The notes beneath the pieces are model-generated. The model saw only the letters and a list, made by a program, of their open reading frames with translations, did no database searches and was not told the origin of the DNA. Position numbers and translations under genes: made by a program. From Hofstenia miamia (taxonomy: Eukaryota > Xenacoelomorpha > Acoela), in assembly GCA_004352715.1 (NCBI GenBank), contig SCFE01000049.1, positions 670,510 through 734,509 of the forward strand: 64,000 nt of DNA, written 5' to 3'. Each line of letters begins with the position of its first letter. Position 1 is the first letter of the stretch. Shown one piece after another: positions 24,185 through 34,540 of the stretch.

Positions 24185-25240
24185 AACTGAGCAACTGAGC
24201 TGACTAGTGGCTCAGGAGGACACTCTCAATCCTAGGGTTTATCAATGACAAAGCCTTTGCCATCAGTGACTAAACAAATTACAGCTTGGCACTGAAGATT
24301 TAGTGTGCTCTATCTGGCCACAGCAAAAACAACAAGTCCATTCAAGCTCTATTTTCACTTTGGAAACAACAGTGCTTGAGAAGGCAAGATGTTTCTGTGA
24401 AGAAGAACCAACTTTAAGATCTGCTTATCAATATGAGTAGTGTTGTGCAACATATATATGATACTTATACCCTTATGAATAATTAGGCTGAGGCAGCTGT
24501 GAATGTTAGGTGGGAAGCCTTAACAAATATATGAAAAAAGATCATGCTTTGAATACTCAGGGGTGAGCTTGCTTAAACAAAACAACCTTTCCACTTGCAT
24601 GATGTATGTACAAACATCGTCACCTCTTTTGAATGAGAGATCACAAAGTAGCATCTTATACTGATGCTTAATATGAGGGGCCTTGTAATGGTCCTCAAAG
24701 TATCTGATAAGAAGTTGATAATTAGTCTTCACATCCTGATCCAGTATCATGTACTGATTGTACACAAGACCTTGAAGGTAGGTAGCGAATTGAGCAATGG
24801 CAGCATCTTGCATAGCCTTATACTGCCACATGGATAACTTGAAGAGAAAGAACCTTTCTTCAAAAGATTGTGAGATTTTGTCAATCTTTCCAGTGAAATT
24901 AGGTAATATTGAATGGCAATTAAATATGTTAATGGTTTTCACCTCAACAGCAGTCATGGGTAGGATTGATTGAGTAAAGTGAGGGCCACTCTTTAGAGCA
25001 GACATGGAAAGATCACATGACTGTGGTGGAGAAATCAGATTTACAACAGTGGGGTAACACAATTGTTTACAGGTGCAGGAGGTGAAATAGTGGCACTCAG
25101 CACAGACAAAACTGGAGCAGCAATGGTGGTCAATGTGGGAACTTGAGTCAAAGCTGACTGTGTAAAGTTGGGCAGTCCAGCTGTGAATGAAGTAACAGGG
25201 GTAATGAATTGTGGCATCAATGGTGTGGAGGCACAACTAT
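24185..25240 (-). pseudogene. gag: gag of element D (capsid and nucleocapsid), decayed
   Basis: The open stretch 24520-25236 includes LPNFTGKIDKISQSFEERFF, LVYNQYMILDQDVKTNYQLL, HIKHQYKMLLCDLSFKRGDD and YSKHDLFSYIC, matching the capsid region of E1/E2 gag nearly word for word. After a stop at 24520 a CCHC-like knuckle is legible near 24270-24340 (CCGQIEH...C), followed across a frameshift by GKGFVIDKP as in E2 (REGFIVKEP). There is no slippery heptamer at the gag end here, unlike family A. Confidence 0.8.
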
Positions 25241-26281
25241 GGGAATGCTCAGAAGTTAAGTGGAAATCATTTCAGAAATTTGTTCTAAAAAGAATTCAGA
25301 AAAAGTGTTCAAAAAGTCTTGTAAAACACTGTGAGTTATATACATGGAAGATCTAGACTGGGAAAGTGAAGAACAAGGCAGGCTACTCTGTCACAGTAGG
25401 CAGAGGCATTGCCAAAGTCTGGAGTTGAATTTCCAAAGCATTGATTGAATCAATAAAACAACTTTCCCTCAATTGGGTATCACAGGCCCATCCTTGCATC
25501 TCAGCTTGAAGAGAATCTAGGCATTGCTCACAAGCAAGACGTCAACTAGTTTCTTTGGCCAGGGCAGCTCAGAGCTGATCAATCTCAGTGTTCTGAGGTT
25601 CCAGAGAGAGTGGTGTCTGTGGGAGAGTGAAATAAGGGTTGAAAGACAAAGCAGAAACAACAGGACTAATTCCAGCAGTGTGAGGAGCAGCATCTGGGCT
25701 GCTGGTGCTCACATGGGGGAGACCTTGAGTGAGAGTCCCATTATTAGAAAAAATACTAAAATCTGTTTAGCAAGAAAAACAGTAAGAAAAATTCAGAAAA
25801 CAATTCCAACAAATTGAGAGAAATTCCAACCAGGTTCAGAGAAACAAAAGCTAGTAATGGTAACAGCACAGTGTAGGGTATGGTATTAAATCCAAGTTCT
25901 GGAAGAACAAGACAACAACAAGATAACAACCAAAACAAGTAAAAACAATGTTGAAGCTCAGTGACAGCTTCAAAGCACAGAACTGCAGTGTAAAAATAAC
26001 ATAAGAGGCAAAGTTTTGCATCAGTTGGTAGTGAAGTTGATTCATGGCCAGGGGAAATAACTATACCAGCTGGCTCACACCAAAGAGAAAGAACAAAACC
26101 AAATATGATAGAGAAACAGTAACAGCTCAGCACCATGTTGCAATCAGAAGGTGAAAATCAGATGACCACTTCAGTATGTATACAAGCTTTATGATCAGAG
26201 TTCATCTCAAGGCATTGATTTGCCTGCACACTTCAACAGAATAGAGTAGAGAGTTTAACTGACATCCCTAATTTGTCCAGT
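25241..26281 (-). other. leader and gag N-terminal region of element D, unreadable
   Basis: Corresponds by position to the untranslated leader and the Ser/Pro-rich, coiled-coil start of gag in E1/E2. Frames are broken and I could not follow the protein; open stretches here (e.g. minus 25756-26136) look like chance frames. Confidence 0.5.
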
Positions 26282-26299
26282 ATCACGTCAGGGTCACCA
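26282..26299 (-). promoter_or_regulatory. shortened primer-binding site of element D
   Basis: Next to the 5' LTR the minus strand reads TGGTGACCCTGACGTGAT. Compared with E1 (TGGCGACCGTGACAGGAC then GCTGACGTGATA), 11 nt are missing after the first eight. Only about eight bases of tRNA complementarity remain, one of them mutated. Confidence 0.7.
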
Positions 26300-27245
26300 T
26301 GTAGAATCATGGGAGAGCTCTAGCTACTCTAGAGGTACTGGGTAACTCAAGAGTTTGCATCAAAGGTTGCAAAGTCTACCATAGCAGAGAGTGACCCACA
26401 TTCTAACAGAGAAAACATACATTGGTGGTTCACTGATTGTGCCAAACAAATACAGAAATTCCATTCCATAAAGAACTCCAGCAGTGACCAATTCACACAG
26501 CATCACACTGAAGCCATATCTTTGAAGCCATCCTTACTCACCAAGGTGCTAATTGTGTGTCTCAAGTTTTAATTTCTAGCTCAATAAATAATTTATCTCA
26601 AAGTTCTCTTATCTCAGCTCATGTAAATAAATAATAAATAAAGGGCACATAATTACTGTGCATTCACATTCACCAATGGCATAGTATATTTGCAATGTCT
26701 TAATTATTAAGTGCATGTATGAATCAATCAAATAAAAGTAGTTATTCACTACATGTAATCAAAAACTAAAGGGACCATGATTTAGGCTGTCACTGTTAAG
26801 GCCAGTACAGTTTCCTCCTGAATTGTGCTGAATCTTAAGCAATAATTATCATTACTAAATCTTTAAAGATGAATCTAAAATGGGTTAGTAGATAATTAAA
26901 TGGAAAAGATTGAATACCGTTGAAGGAAGCTAAATTTATTGTTTGCTTCACTACAGTAAACTATTTATTACAAAATCTGTAACTTATTACCTGGATATTG
27001 TTTACAGTTTCAAAACACAATTTCCCTCACAAAGTTAAAAAGAGCAATCACAGGTAATTTGAATCAAGGGAACAAATACTAACACTATCAAATAACTACA
27101 TTTGAAAATACAAATAATTGATTTAAAGGAAATTGAAACAGATAGGTAGCAACAAATCACAAAATCAGGACGTTGAAAAGATGTAACACTATTTTCAGAG
27201 TGTTGAAATAATTAATTGAAAAAAGAGGCCCCAGGTGACTCTACA
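26300..27245 (-). repeat. 5' LTR of element D
   Basis: On the plus strand it starts TGTAGAATCATGGGAGAG and ends CAGGTGACTCTACA, so the termini are TGTAGA.../...TCTACA. Length 946 bp, close to the 939-bp LTR of E1. It is directly followed inward by the PBS remnant. No 3' partner was found. Confidence 0.85.
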
Positions 27246-28190
27246 TTATCAGTCAAGAGATTGTGTAAAAATCATTGTTTCAATTTATAAATTATATCAA
27301 CACTAAACCTCTTAGAATAAATGAATAACTTAGTTATCTAATTTATAAATCACAGCTATCATGAAGAACAATAAAAACTAAAGTAATTTAGAAGATAATC
27401 AAAATAATCAAAGCTAAATAAAAACATTATAATTTACTCTTATAATAAATTTGGTGCATTGTGCCAAACCATGCTGATGATGAGAGTGTGGTGAAATTAC
27501 ATTAATAACCACAGTTTCATGATTTGATTCTCTCCCTGCTCCCTTCTTTCTCACAGTGACCATATTTGTGAAAAATGTTGCTATGTAAGAAAAGAGATGA
27601 AAACTAAATAATATAGTTTTTCAAGTAGTGTGGCTGAGCAATTTCACAAAAGAACCACAATATTCCTAATGTTAACAATTTTATTGTAGGGATATCAGTC
27701 AAACAATTACAACTTCACATGCTGTTGTTGTCAGTCTAAAGCCAGTATATAACACTCATCAACAGTATGCACATAAAGCTATTACAATAACATGGAATTC
27801 AGAAGACTTGATAACTCAAGTCAACTACTGGTGTACAGTAAGCACCTATATCTTATGTCATTGTGATATCACCCCAGACATCACTACAATTTTTGATGCT
27901 TCTTACATTTAAAAAATAGTAAATTTGTGTGAATCAAAACTATTTGTAATGTGTTACCATTTTGTTGAAGCATTAAGAACAATCTGAAATTAGTTCTATC
28001 CCAACAGAAATTTGTACATACAACTTCAAATATTGTGTGGTAAGAAAAAGTTATATAGATTATATTCTTTTTAAGTTTAAAACTTTGGCACATCAGTTTT
28101 GTTTGGTACCCCCAGTTGAAACTTTTTAAAATCTTCAAAGAAAATTCAATTTTAAAGAAATTAATTCAATTTAAGAAATTAAAGAAAATT
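27246..28190. other. AT-rich spacer between LTR elements
   Basis: No gene, LTR edge or repeat recognised in this roughly 950-bp stretch. Confidence 0.6.
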
Positions 28191-28194
28191 ACAG

Positions 28195-29240
28195 TGTAGA
28201 GTCGCTCAGGGAAATTTAGTGCTATTTATATCTTTTTATTTCAATCTAAATCAACTGTATTTCGACGTCACTATGACGTTCCTTTTTCGAGATTAGTTTT
28301 GTTGCTATCAGTTTTGTGTCCCCTCGTCGGTGCTTTTGTTTTGCTCAAACTTAATTTACGAGGGAAAATTATTGCAAACATGTTAAACCACGTTGAATAT
28401 CAATTAGTGTAAACAAAGGCAGGTAAAAATGAATCTTTTTGTATAAAAACTGAGGACACTGTAGCTAATGTTCAATAGACTTTGTCTACTCTTAACTACC
28501 GCTCTTACCGTTGTATCTTTTATTTATTTATTACTTTAAATGATATTTNNNNNNNNNNNNNNNNNNNNNNNNNNNNNNNNNNNNNNNNNNNNNNNNNNNN
28601 NNNNNNNNNNNNNNNNNNNNNNNNNNNNNNNNNNNNNNNNNNNNNNNNNNNNNNNNNNNNNNNNNNNNNNNNNNNNNNNNNNNNNNNNNNNNNNNNNNNN
28701 NNNNNNNNNNNNNNNNNCTGGGGATCTTTTGATCTTTCCAGTCCGAATTGTGGTTCTTTAAGTTATGTATATGGTTATGCATAAGGAAATAATAAATCTC
28801 TCATTTGTAGCTCAACACGTACATGCACTTATAAGATCTAACACTGTGATGATACCATGCTGTTGGCTAGCATGAATATCTGGCAACTACAGATTATTTA
28901 ATAGTTAGCTGAGAGATAACAATGAAAATGAGAAGTAGGTTGTTTTTTTTTGATTGAGATAGAAATTAAACAAGTGAGACAGATAGGGTAGCACCAGTCA
29001 ATAGGTTAAGCACTTTTCTTCTGGAAGTTCCACTTCAGCTGGAAGCCATAGGAATTGGTCATCTTGGTTGTTACCTAAAGTAGTTTTGTTACTTGGATGA
29101 ATTACCAATGTTACATCTATTAATGTTATAAGTTCTAATCTAACCTGTTTCTTGGAATCGAGGCTGTATTGAACACTAACTAAACCTTCTGCAGAGTCAA
29201 TCGAGTTTCTAGCTAAGTCTTACCAGCCACTGATTCTACA
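28195..29240 (+). mobile_element. solo LTR, Gypsy family A
   Basis: Starts TGTAGAGTCGCTCAGGGA and ends CACTGATTCTACA. Flanked by ACAG on both sides (28191-28194 and 29241-29244), a 4-bp target duplication. TATAAAAAC (28442-28450) and AATAAA (28791-28796) mark the likely promoter and polyadenylation signal. The word order matches the E1 LTR read in reverse. A 169-N gap (28549-28717) lies inside. There is no internal region, so it arose by LTR-LTR recombination. Confidence 0.92.
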
Positions 29241-29244
29241 ACAG

Positions 29245-31350
29245 AATCATTAAAGATATTAATGTTTTTGATAATAAAAGATCATTGAATAAATTGAATT
29301 CTATTTAAGAATGTTAAGGATAGTAAAGGAGGTTTTGATATGAAGCAAAACTGTTTCAAAATATATGTTTTTGACACTTTATTTTTTTAAGTAGAGTTCA
29401 GTGTGTCAGGCTCTGGATAACCTTACATTTTTGTCTAAACATGAAATGGAACTTCATCACTTGAAAATATTTCATATAAGTATTTGAAATAGTTTCAGTA
29501 ATAATGTAATTACTGTAATTATCTTTGTTTTGTGGATCCAACCTATTCATCTATTTAAAAAATATTATCAAAATAGCTAAGTGATTACAAACTAAAACTA
29601 GAAATATTATATGTATATAATATAAGAATTAGCCTTCTTGTAAAATAATTATTTTTTGATATACCCTGTACTTGACCTGTATTGACTTCAATTATTGAAA
29701 AAGATGTCTGCAGTTTCAATATGAATGTTTTTAATAAATTTGCTTCATTAGCAATACTACAATGTCTCACATTGTTTCTCAATACATTAAGTTATCATTA
29801 TTGGTTGTTACTGCAGTACACTGCAGACACACATTTTTACATACAGCTAGCAATGAAATTGTAAGAAATTAAAGAATTCAAGACTACTGAAGAGTCTTTC
29901 ACACTAAAGTTCAAAATAAGGCCAAGGGAAATTCTATGTTTTCTATAGAAATATGGTGCATAAAATTACAAAAACCATTGTCCAAACTGCACAAGCAGAA
30001 CTATACAATTGGAAATGTCCAGGATATCAAAAGTCAAATTCAGCAATTAGTGATTTTTAAGTAACTATTAGAATATTATTTAAATTACACTTCAACTAAA
30101 ATATTCAAAATTGATGTTGTCATATTTCTAAATAAAAATATAAATTTTCAGTTTCTCTTGTCTGTTGACTGGAAAATATTAAAACAATATTAATCATGAG
30201 CTTTAGCATATGGCTATTTGTATTAAACATGAATAATTTTGAAGAAATTATCAAATATTAGCTACTCAATTTAATTCTTCACTTATATTAATCCCCTTTA
30301 TAAAACCACTAAACAAATATGTGAACTAGGTTTGCTCATTCAAAATGAGCAATTTCATTGGCTATTTTATTTTATCATGTCCATATGTGCTAGTTAGATA
30401 TGATTTGCTCTGTGTGTTACTTGTTAGACAAATTCATGTATATGTATTTCATGTAAATTACATTTACATAATTTGTATCAATCAATACCCAAATATACTT
30501 CAGGCTATATGAAGAAAGTTGTATATCAATCATGTGTGACTCAATTTTTTTCCAAAATCTGAAGAAATGCTTAATAAGCAACAGTAAGCCATTAATTTTC
30601 ACTTTTCCTTCACGTGTACTGGTATGTCTGTCAAATTTCAAATTTAAAATCCATTATTATTGCCAAATTAGAATTTAGTTGAGCACTAGCTTATATGAGA
30701 ATTCCAGACACATCACTTTGACTAACAAAAATATGTCTTTGTTAATAATTCATATATCCTAGACCAGGTATAATATTTAAAACTTCTTATATTTTAAAGT
30801 ACTATTGAGGTTTATATTAGAAATTTTTAGTTTTTTGAATGAAGCTTTGAAATCAGAAAAGTGTTTGTTCAAATGATTCTCAAGGAATAACTGTAATTAT
30901 AGTGTTAAAGCAATGAAGCTTGTCAAAATCAATGATTCTATGCATAATTATCAATATACTTTAAAGAACTAATATAATTATATTCCAAAAAATATATATT
31001 TCATTTTCAACTTACTGCATTCTATTTAACATTTTTTCTATAATTTTGCAAAATATGCTAAATGCTACATTGAATCTGTATATTTAAAATGAATCATATA
31101 ATTTTCATGATGGTTGAAATATAATTAATTACTTTTATAAATACCATCCTTACATATATGACATAATTTTTTTAGGATTGATTGTAAAATATAAATTTGA
31201 GATCTTCACCAAAGCCAAATGTTCAGTCAGATGAACCTCCATTGTTTTTTGATTAATGATAAGCTTTGCTCAATCAATGATATTTCTGGTGATCTCATTC
31301 TACAGGATTGGAAATTGGACACAGTTAAAAGAATGGTTGTAAGCAAATAT
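29245..31350. other. AT-rich DNA, no gene recognised
   Basis: About 2.1 kb between two LTRs. Open stretches are under 75 codons and featureless. No microsatellite of note or element boundary seen. Confidence 0.6.
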
Positions 31351-31770
31351 TGTAGAGTCACTCAGGGCCCCTATTTTAATTATTTCAATTATTTCTGATT
31401 AATTTGGATCTCTAGTTTAGTGATTACACCATCATGATGAAATGATTGCTGCTATCCATTTATCAATTTATTATTGTTTAATTCTTTGTAATTCTTTGTA
31501 TTTTCAAGTGCAGTTTTATGATCATTTTATTATTGTCCCCTCAATCTGAGTCATACATGTTATTGCTCATTTAATTTTAAATTGTTATAAATACATGAGG
31601 AAACTGTAGCAATTGCACAAGATAATTTGTCTCACTTCAATCATGTTTAATCTTCTTTGATTTATCTATATGCTAACCCCTTTTAGGTTGTTATGGATTT
31701 TTGTATAATAAATCTTGCTTAAGATTTGGCAATAATTTGGGAGGTTATGGTCACTATCAGCCAAAAGCAT
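31351..31770 (+). mobile_element. partial LTR related to element D
   Basis: TGTAGAGTCACTCAGGGCCC is close to the start of the D LTR read in its own direction (TGTAGAGTCACCTGGGGCC). TATAAATAC (about 31587) and AATAAA (31707-31712) follow, then CTTAAGATTTGG as in other LTRs. Similarity fades after about 31770 and no ATTCTACA end was found, so the right end is lost, diverged, or beyond the gap. Confidence 0.65.
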
Positions 31771-33176
31771 CAAAAAAAACAAATTATATTATGTAAAATT
31801 ATAGTTTACTTATTTTAATAGTAATTTATAAAATATATATTTGCCAATTTTAAAAAAAATAGGAAATATTTGTTAGATAATTATTTTAATACACATTGAG
31901 ACCACAATTAAGCCTTTCAGGCTTCTTGGAATTTTAATTTATTATATAGAAAATCAGTACAAGTTAATTATTGCACATATGATTTTAATCTTAGGACCTA
32001 AAACTAATGATGCCAAAATTAAAATAATGTTGCTTTTGCTGGAGCTTAAGCAAATTTCATTTAATTTATCAATAGTACAGCAATTAACGATTATCATTGT
32101 CATCACAACTTTTGTTCTTTAAAATAATTCATTACAAATTTATTAATAGTGTAATTCTTTAATTCATTAATTTAATGTATTAATATACATAAAATTATAA
32201 ATGATGCTGCTTTCTTGTGCATTTTTATCCATTTCTTTTATTTTACATTTGCATGATTTGTTGTTAACTCCATTAATTTTCTAATGAACAATGTAGGCGA
32301 TATTGACATTACATTTTCAAATATAAAACAGCATTTTTTCCAAATACCACTTATTAATATTACTATATAGAATTGCTAGCTATTCAGTTTTTGAGANNNN
32401 NNNNNNNNNNNNNNNNNNNNNNNNNNNNNNNNNNNNNNNNNNNNNNNNNNNNNNNNNNNNNNNNNNNNNNNNNNNNNNNNNNNNNNNNNNNNNNNNNNNN
32501 NNNNNNNNNNNNNNNNNNNNNNNNNNNNNNNNNNNNNNNNNNNNNNNNNNNNNNNNNNNNNNNNNNNNNNNNNNNNNNNNNNNNNNNNNNNNNNNNNNNN
32601 NNNNNNNNNNNNNNNNNNNNNNNNNNNNNNNNNNNNNNNNNNNNNNNNNNNNNNNNNNNNNNNNNNNNNNNNNNNNNNNNNNNNNNNNNNNNNNNNNNNN
32701 NNNNNNNNNNNNNNNNNNNNNNNNNNNNNNNNNNNNNNNNNNNNNNNNNNNNNNNNNNNNNNNNNNNNNNNNNNNNNNNNNNNNNNNNNNNNNNNNNNNN
32801 NNNNNNNNNNNNNNNNNNNNNNNNNNNNNNNNNNNNNNNNNNNNNNNNNNNNNNNNNNNNNNNNNNNNNNNNNNNNNNNNNNNNNNNNNNNNNNNNNNNN
32901 NNNNNNNNNNNNNNNNNNNNNNNNNNNNNNNNNNNNNNNNNNNNNNNNNNNNNNNNNNNNNNNNNNNNNNNNNNNNNNNNNNNNNNNNNNNNNNNNNNNN
33001 NNNNNNNNNNNNNNNNNNNNNNNNNNNNNNNNNNNNNNNNNNNNNNNNNNNNNNNNNNNNNNNNNNNNNNNNNNNNNNNNNNNNNNNNNNNNNNNNNNNN
33101 NNNNNNNNNNNNNNNNNNNNNNNNNNNNNNNNNNNNNNNNNNNNNNNNNNNNNNNNNNNNNNNNNNNNNNNNNNNN
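31771..33176. other. AT-rich DNA followed by a 780-N gap
   Basis: 31771-32396 has no gene or repeat I recognise. 32397-33176 is unsequenced. The outer part of the E1 3' LTR, and probably the other half of the family-B LTR that E1 entered, should lie there. Confidence 0.7.
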
Positions 33177-33624
33177 GAGTCCACAATTCAGACTGGGTAA
33201 TCAACATACCCCCAGAAGCAACGTGTCGCCTCGTGCTAATGAAAGCACTCCCAAATTGTCGCCAATCTTAAGCAGTAAGTTTCATAAAGATAATAATTAA
33301 ATAAAAGGTACAATGGTAAAGACAGCAGTTGAGAGTAGATAAATTCTATTGAACTATCACTACAGTTTCCTCAGTTTTTATACAATTGTTTAATCATTAC
33401 CTGCTTTTGTTTACAATACTTCAGATTTCAATGTAGTTTAACATGATCAAATTCTATTTCCCTTGTAAAATTAAATTTGAGCAATAATCAGCACTGTCGA
33501 GGGGACATCAAATTAATAGCAGCAAACTAAGATCGAAGCTAGCGAATAATGTCATGGTGACGTAATAATACAAAGTAACATTATAAAAAAATAAAAGCAA
33601 CAGAATCCCCAAGCGACTCTACAC
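33177..33624 (-). repeat. 3' LTR of E1 (start portion; rest in gap)
   Basis: Matches the 5' LTR (about 41090-41537): CCCAGAAGCAACGTGTCGCC, the TATA region and the outer CGACTCTACA. It ends exactly at 33624 where the polypurine tract begins. An estimated 490 bp are in the N gap. Confidence 0.9.
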
Positions 33625-33634
33625 GCCCCCCTTG
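33625..33634 (-). promoter_or_regulatory. polypurine tract of E1
   Basis: The minus strand reads AAGGGGGGCG immediately before the LTR TGTAGAGTCG. A G-rich run abutting the 3' LTR is the expected plus-strand primer. Confidence 0.8.
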
Positions 33635-33640
33635 CTCAAA

Positions 33641-34540
33641 TTAATTTTCGGCTACCAGTTGAAGGGCTGGCCCAGACACTATGTTTTGAGTGGCCACTAT
33701 CATCTTCGTAGCTAAATCACCGTCCCGCATTTGGACCTCAGCATAATGTGCCATGTAGAATCATTGGAAGTAGGTGAACAAAAGATTCTGAAAATCAATA
33801 TTAACACACTTGAAACTGTCAATTGTTTTGCCACTATTCAAAAACTGGCATAAGTTGTATATGTTAAAGTCATCATCAAAAAACTTGTGCACCTTGCTGC
33901 GCCAATAGAGGCGACTCAAAGTTTCCATCATCCTGGAATCATAACCAATAATTGTGTTAATTTTAGGGCGACGGGAGGCATCTATGACGAAAGGAATGAC
34001 ATCGATAGAGCAAGTCATGTCGCGTCCGTTGTAGGTACGGCGGAGTTGATCTTTAGTCTCCTCTGATATATTATCACGGATAATGGCTATGGCTTTTCTA
34101 GTTGCAATATAGTATGGATGTAATGTTTCATCACCGACTTTCGATAGTTTTCATCTTCTCTCTTCTGTCTTCTGTGACCTTATGGTGGAAGTAGCTGTGG
34201 AAGAGTTCGAAGGGGCTATCAAGTCACTCATGTGGGGGGTGTTTACAGGTTGTAAAGTTCTAAAAGGTACTCTTAATTTAAAAGTTTTTGATGTAGGGGT
34301 TGCCAGCTCCTCTCGCGCACGTGGAGAAACGTGTCTCTCCACGTAGGGGCGAGATGTGGAGGGCGTCGTGGTAACTGCTGTCGGCTCTCTGAGTCGTGGA
34401 GCAATGTGTCGCCCACATGGAATCAGACTCTCCTCAGCACCTTCCTGACATCCTCTTTTTCTTATGCGGGCCTCAGCAAGTGGAGAAACGTGTCTCCCAC
34501 GCCTAGGTGAGGCATTACCTTCAAGTTGGCTACCCTCCAT
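33641..34540 (-). pseudogene. ORF3 of E1: conserved post-integrase protein of unknown role
   Basis: Opens with ATG at 34538-34540, overlapping the end of pol by 11 nt, and stays in one frame of 300 codons to TAA (33641-33643), just before the polypurine tract. Two in-frame TGAs interrupt it (34151-34153 and about 33758). Residues 1-130 are Arg/Pro/Ser-rich with three near-repeats: GRHVSPLAEA, GRHIAPRLRE and ERHVSPRARE. Residues about 131-260 hold KVGDETLHPYY, CSIDVIPFVID and LCQFLNSGKTIDSFKCVNID, shared with elements D and (first part) B. No signal peptide, membrane segment or known domain seen. Compared with D, the middle and distal part is missing here. Confidence 0.75.

Larger units (their letters stand above)
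17296..27245 (-). mobile_element. element D: old, broken Ty3/Gypsy element
   Basis: Order on the minus strand: 5' LTR (26300-27245), shortened PBS, gag, protease, RT, RNase H, integrase, ORF3, then a truncated end at about 17296 against a family-B LTR fragment; no 3' LTR was found. The coding regions are broken by many frameshifts and stops, and a family-A-like LTR (22445-24109) is inserted in the protease region. CpG is rare, as expected for an old methylated copy. Organisation and translations parallel E1 and E2 throughout. Confidence 0.85.

Noticed and set aside
25756-26136. Hydrophobic 126-codon minus-strand frame that could suggest a membrane protein
   Set aside because: Lies in the leader/gag-start region of decayed element D, not shared with E1/E2; a chance frame.
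32373-33207. Long open frames across N runs (also at 28482, 55791, 56412-57980, 61258-62182)
   Set aside because: They are open only because Ns contain no stops; not evidence for coding.
33641-34540. ORF3 as an envelope gene (errantivirus-like)
   Set aside because: No signal peptide, fusion-type segment, membrane anchor or furin-like context visible in any of the three copies; position alone is not enough.
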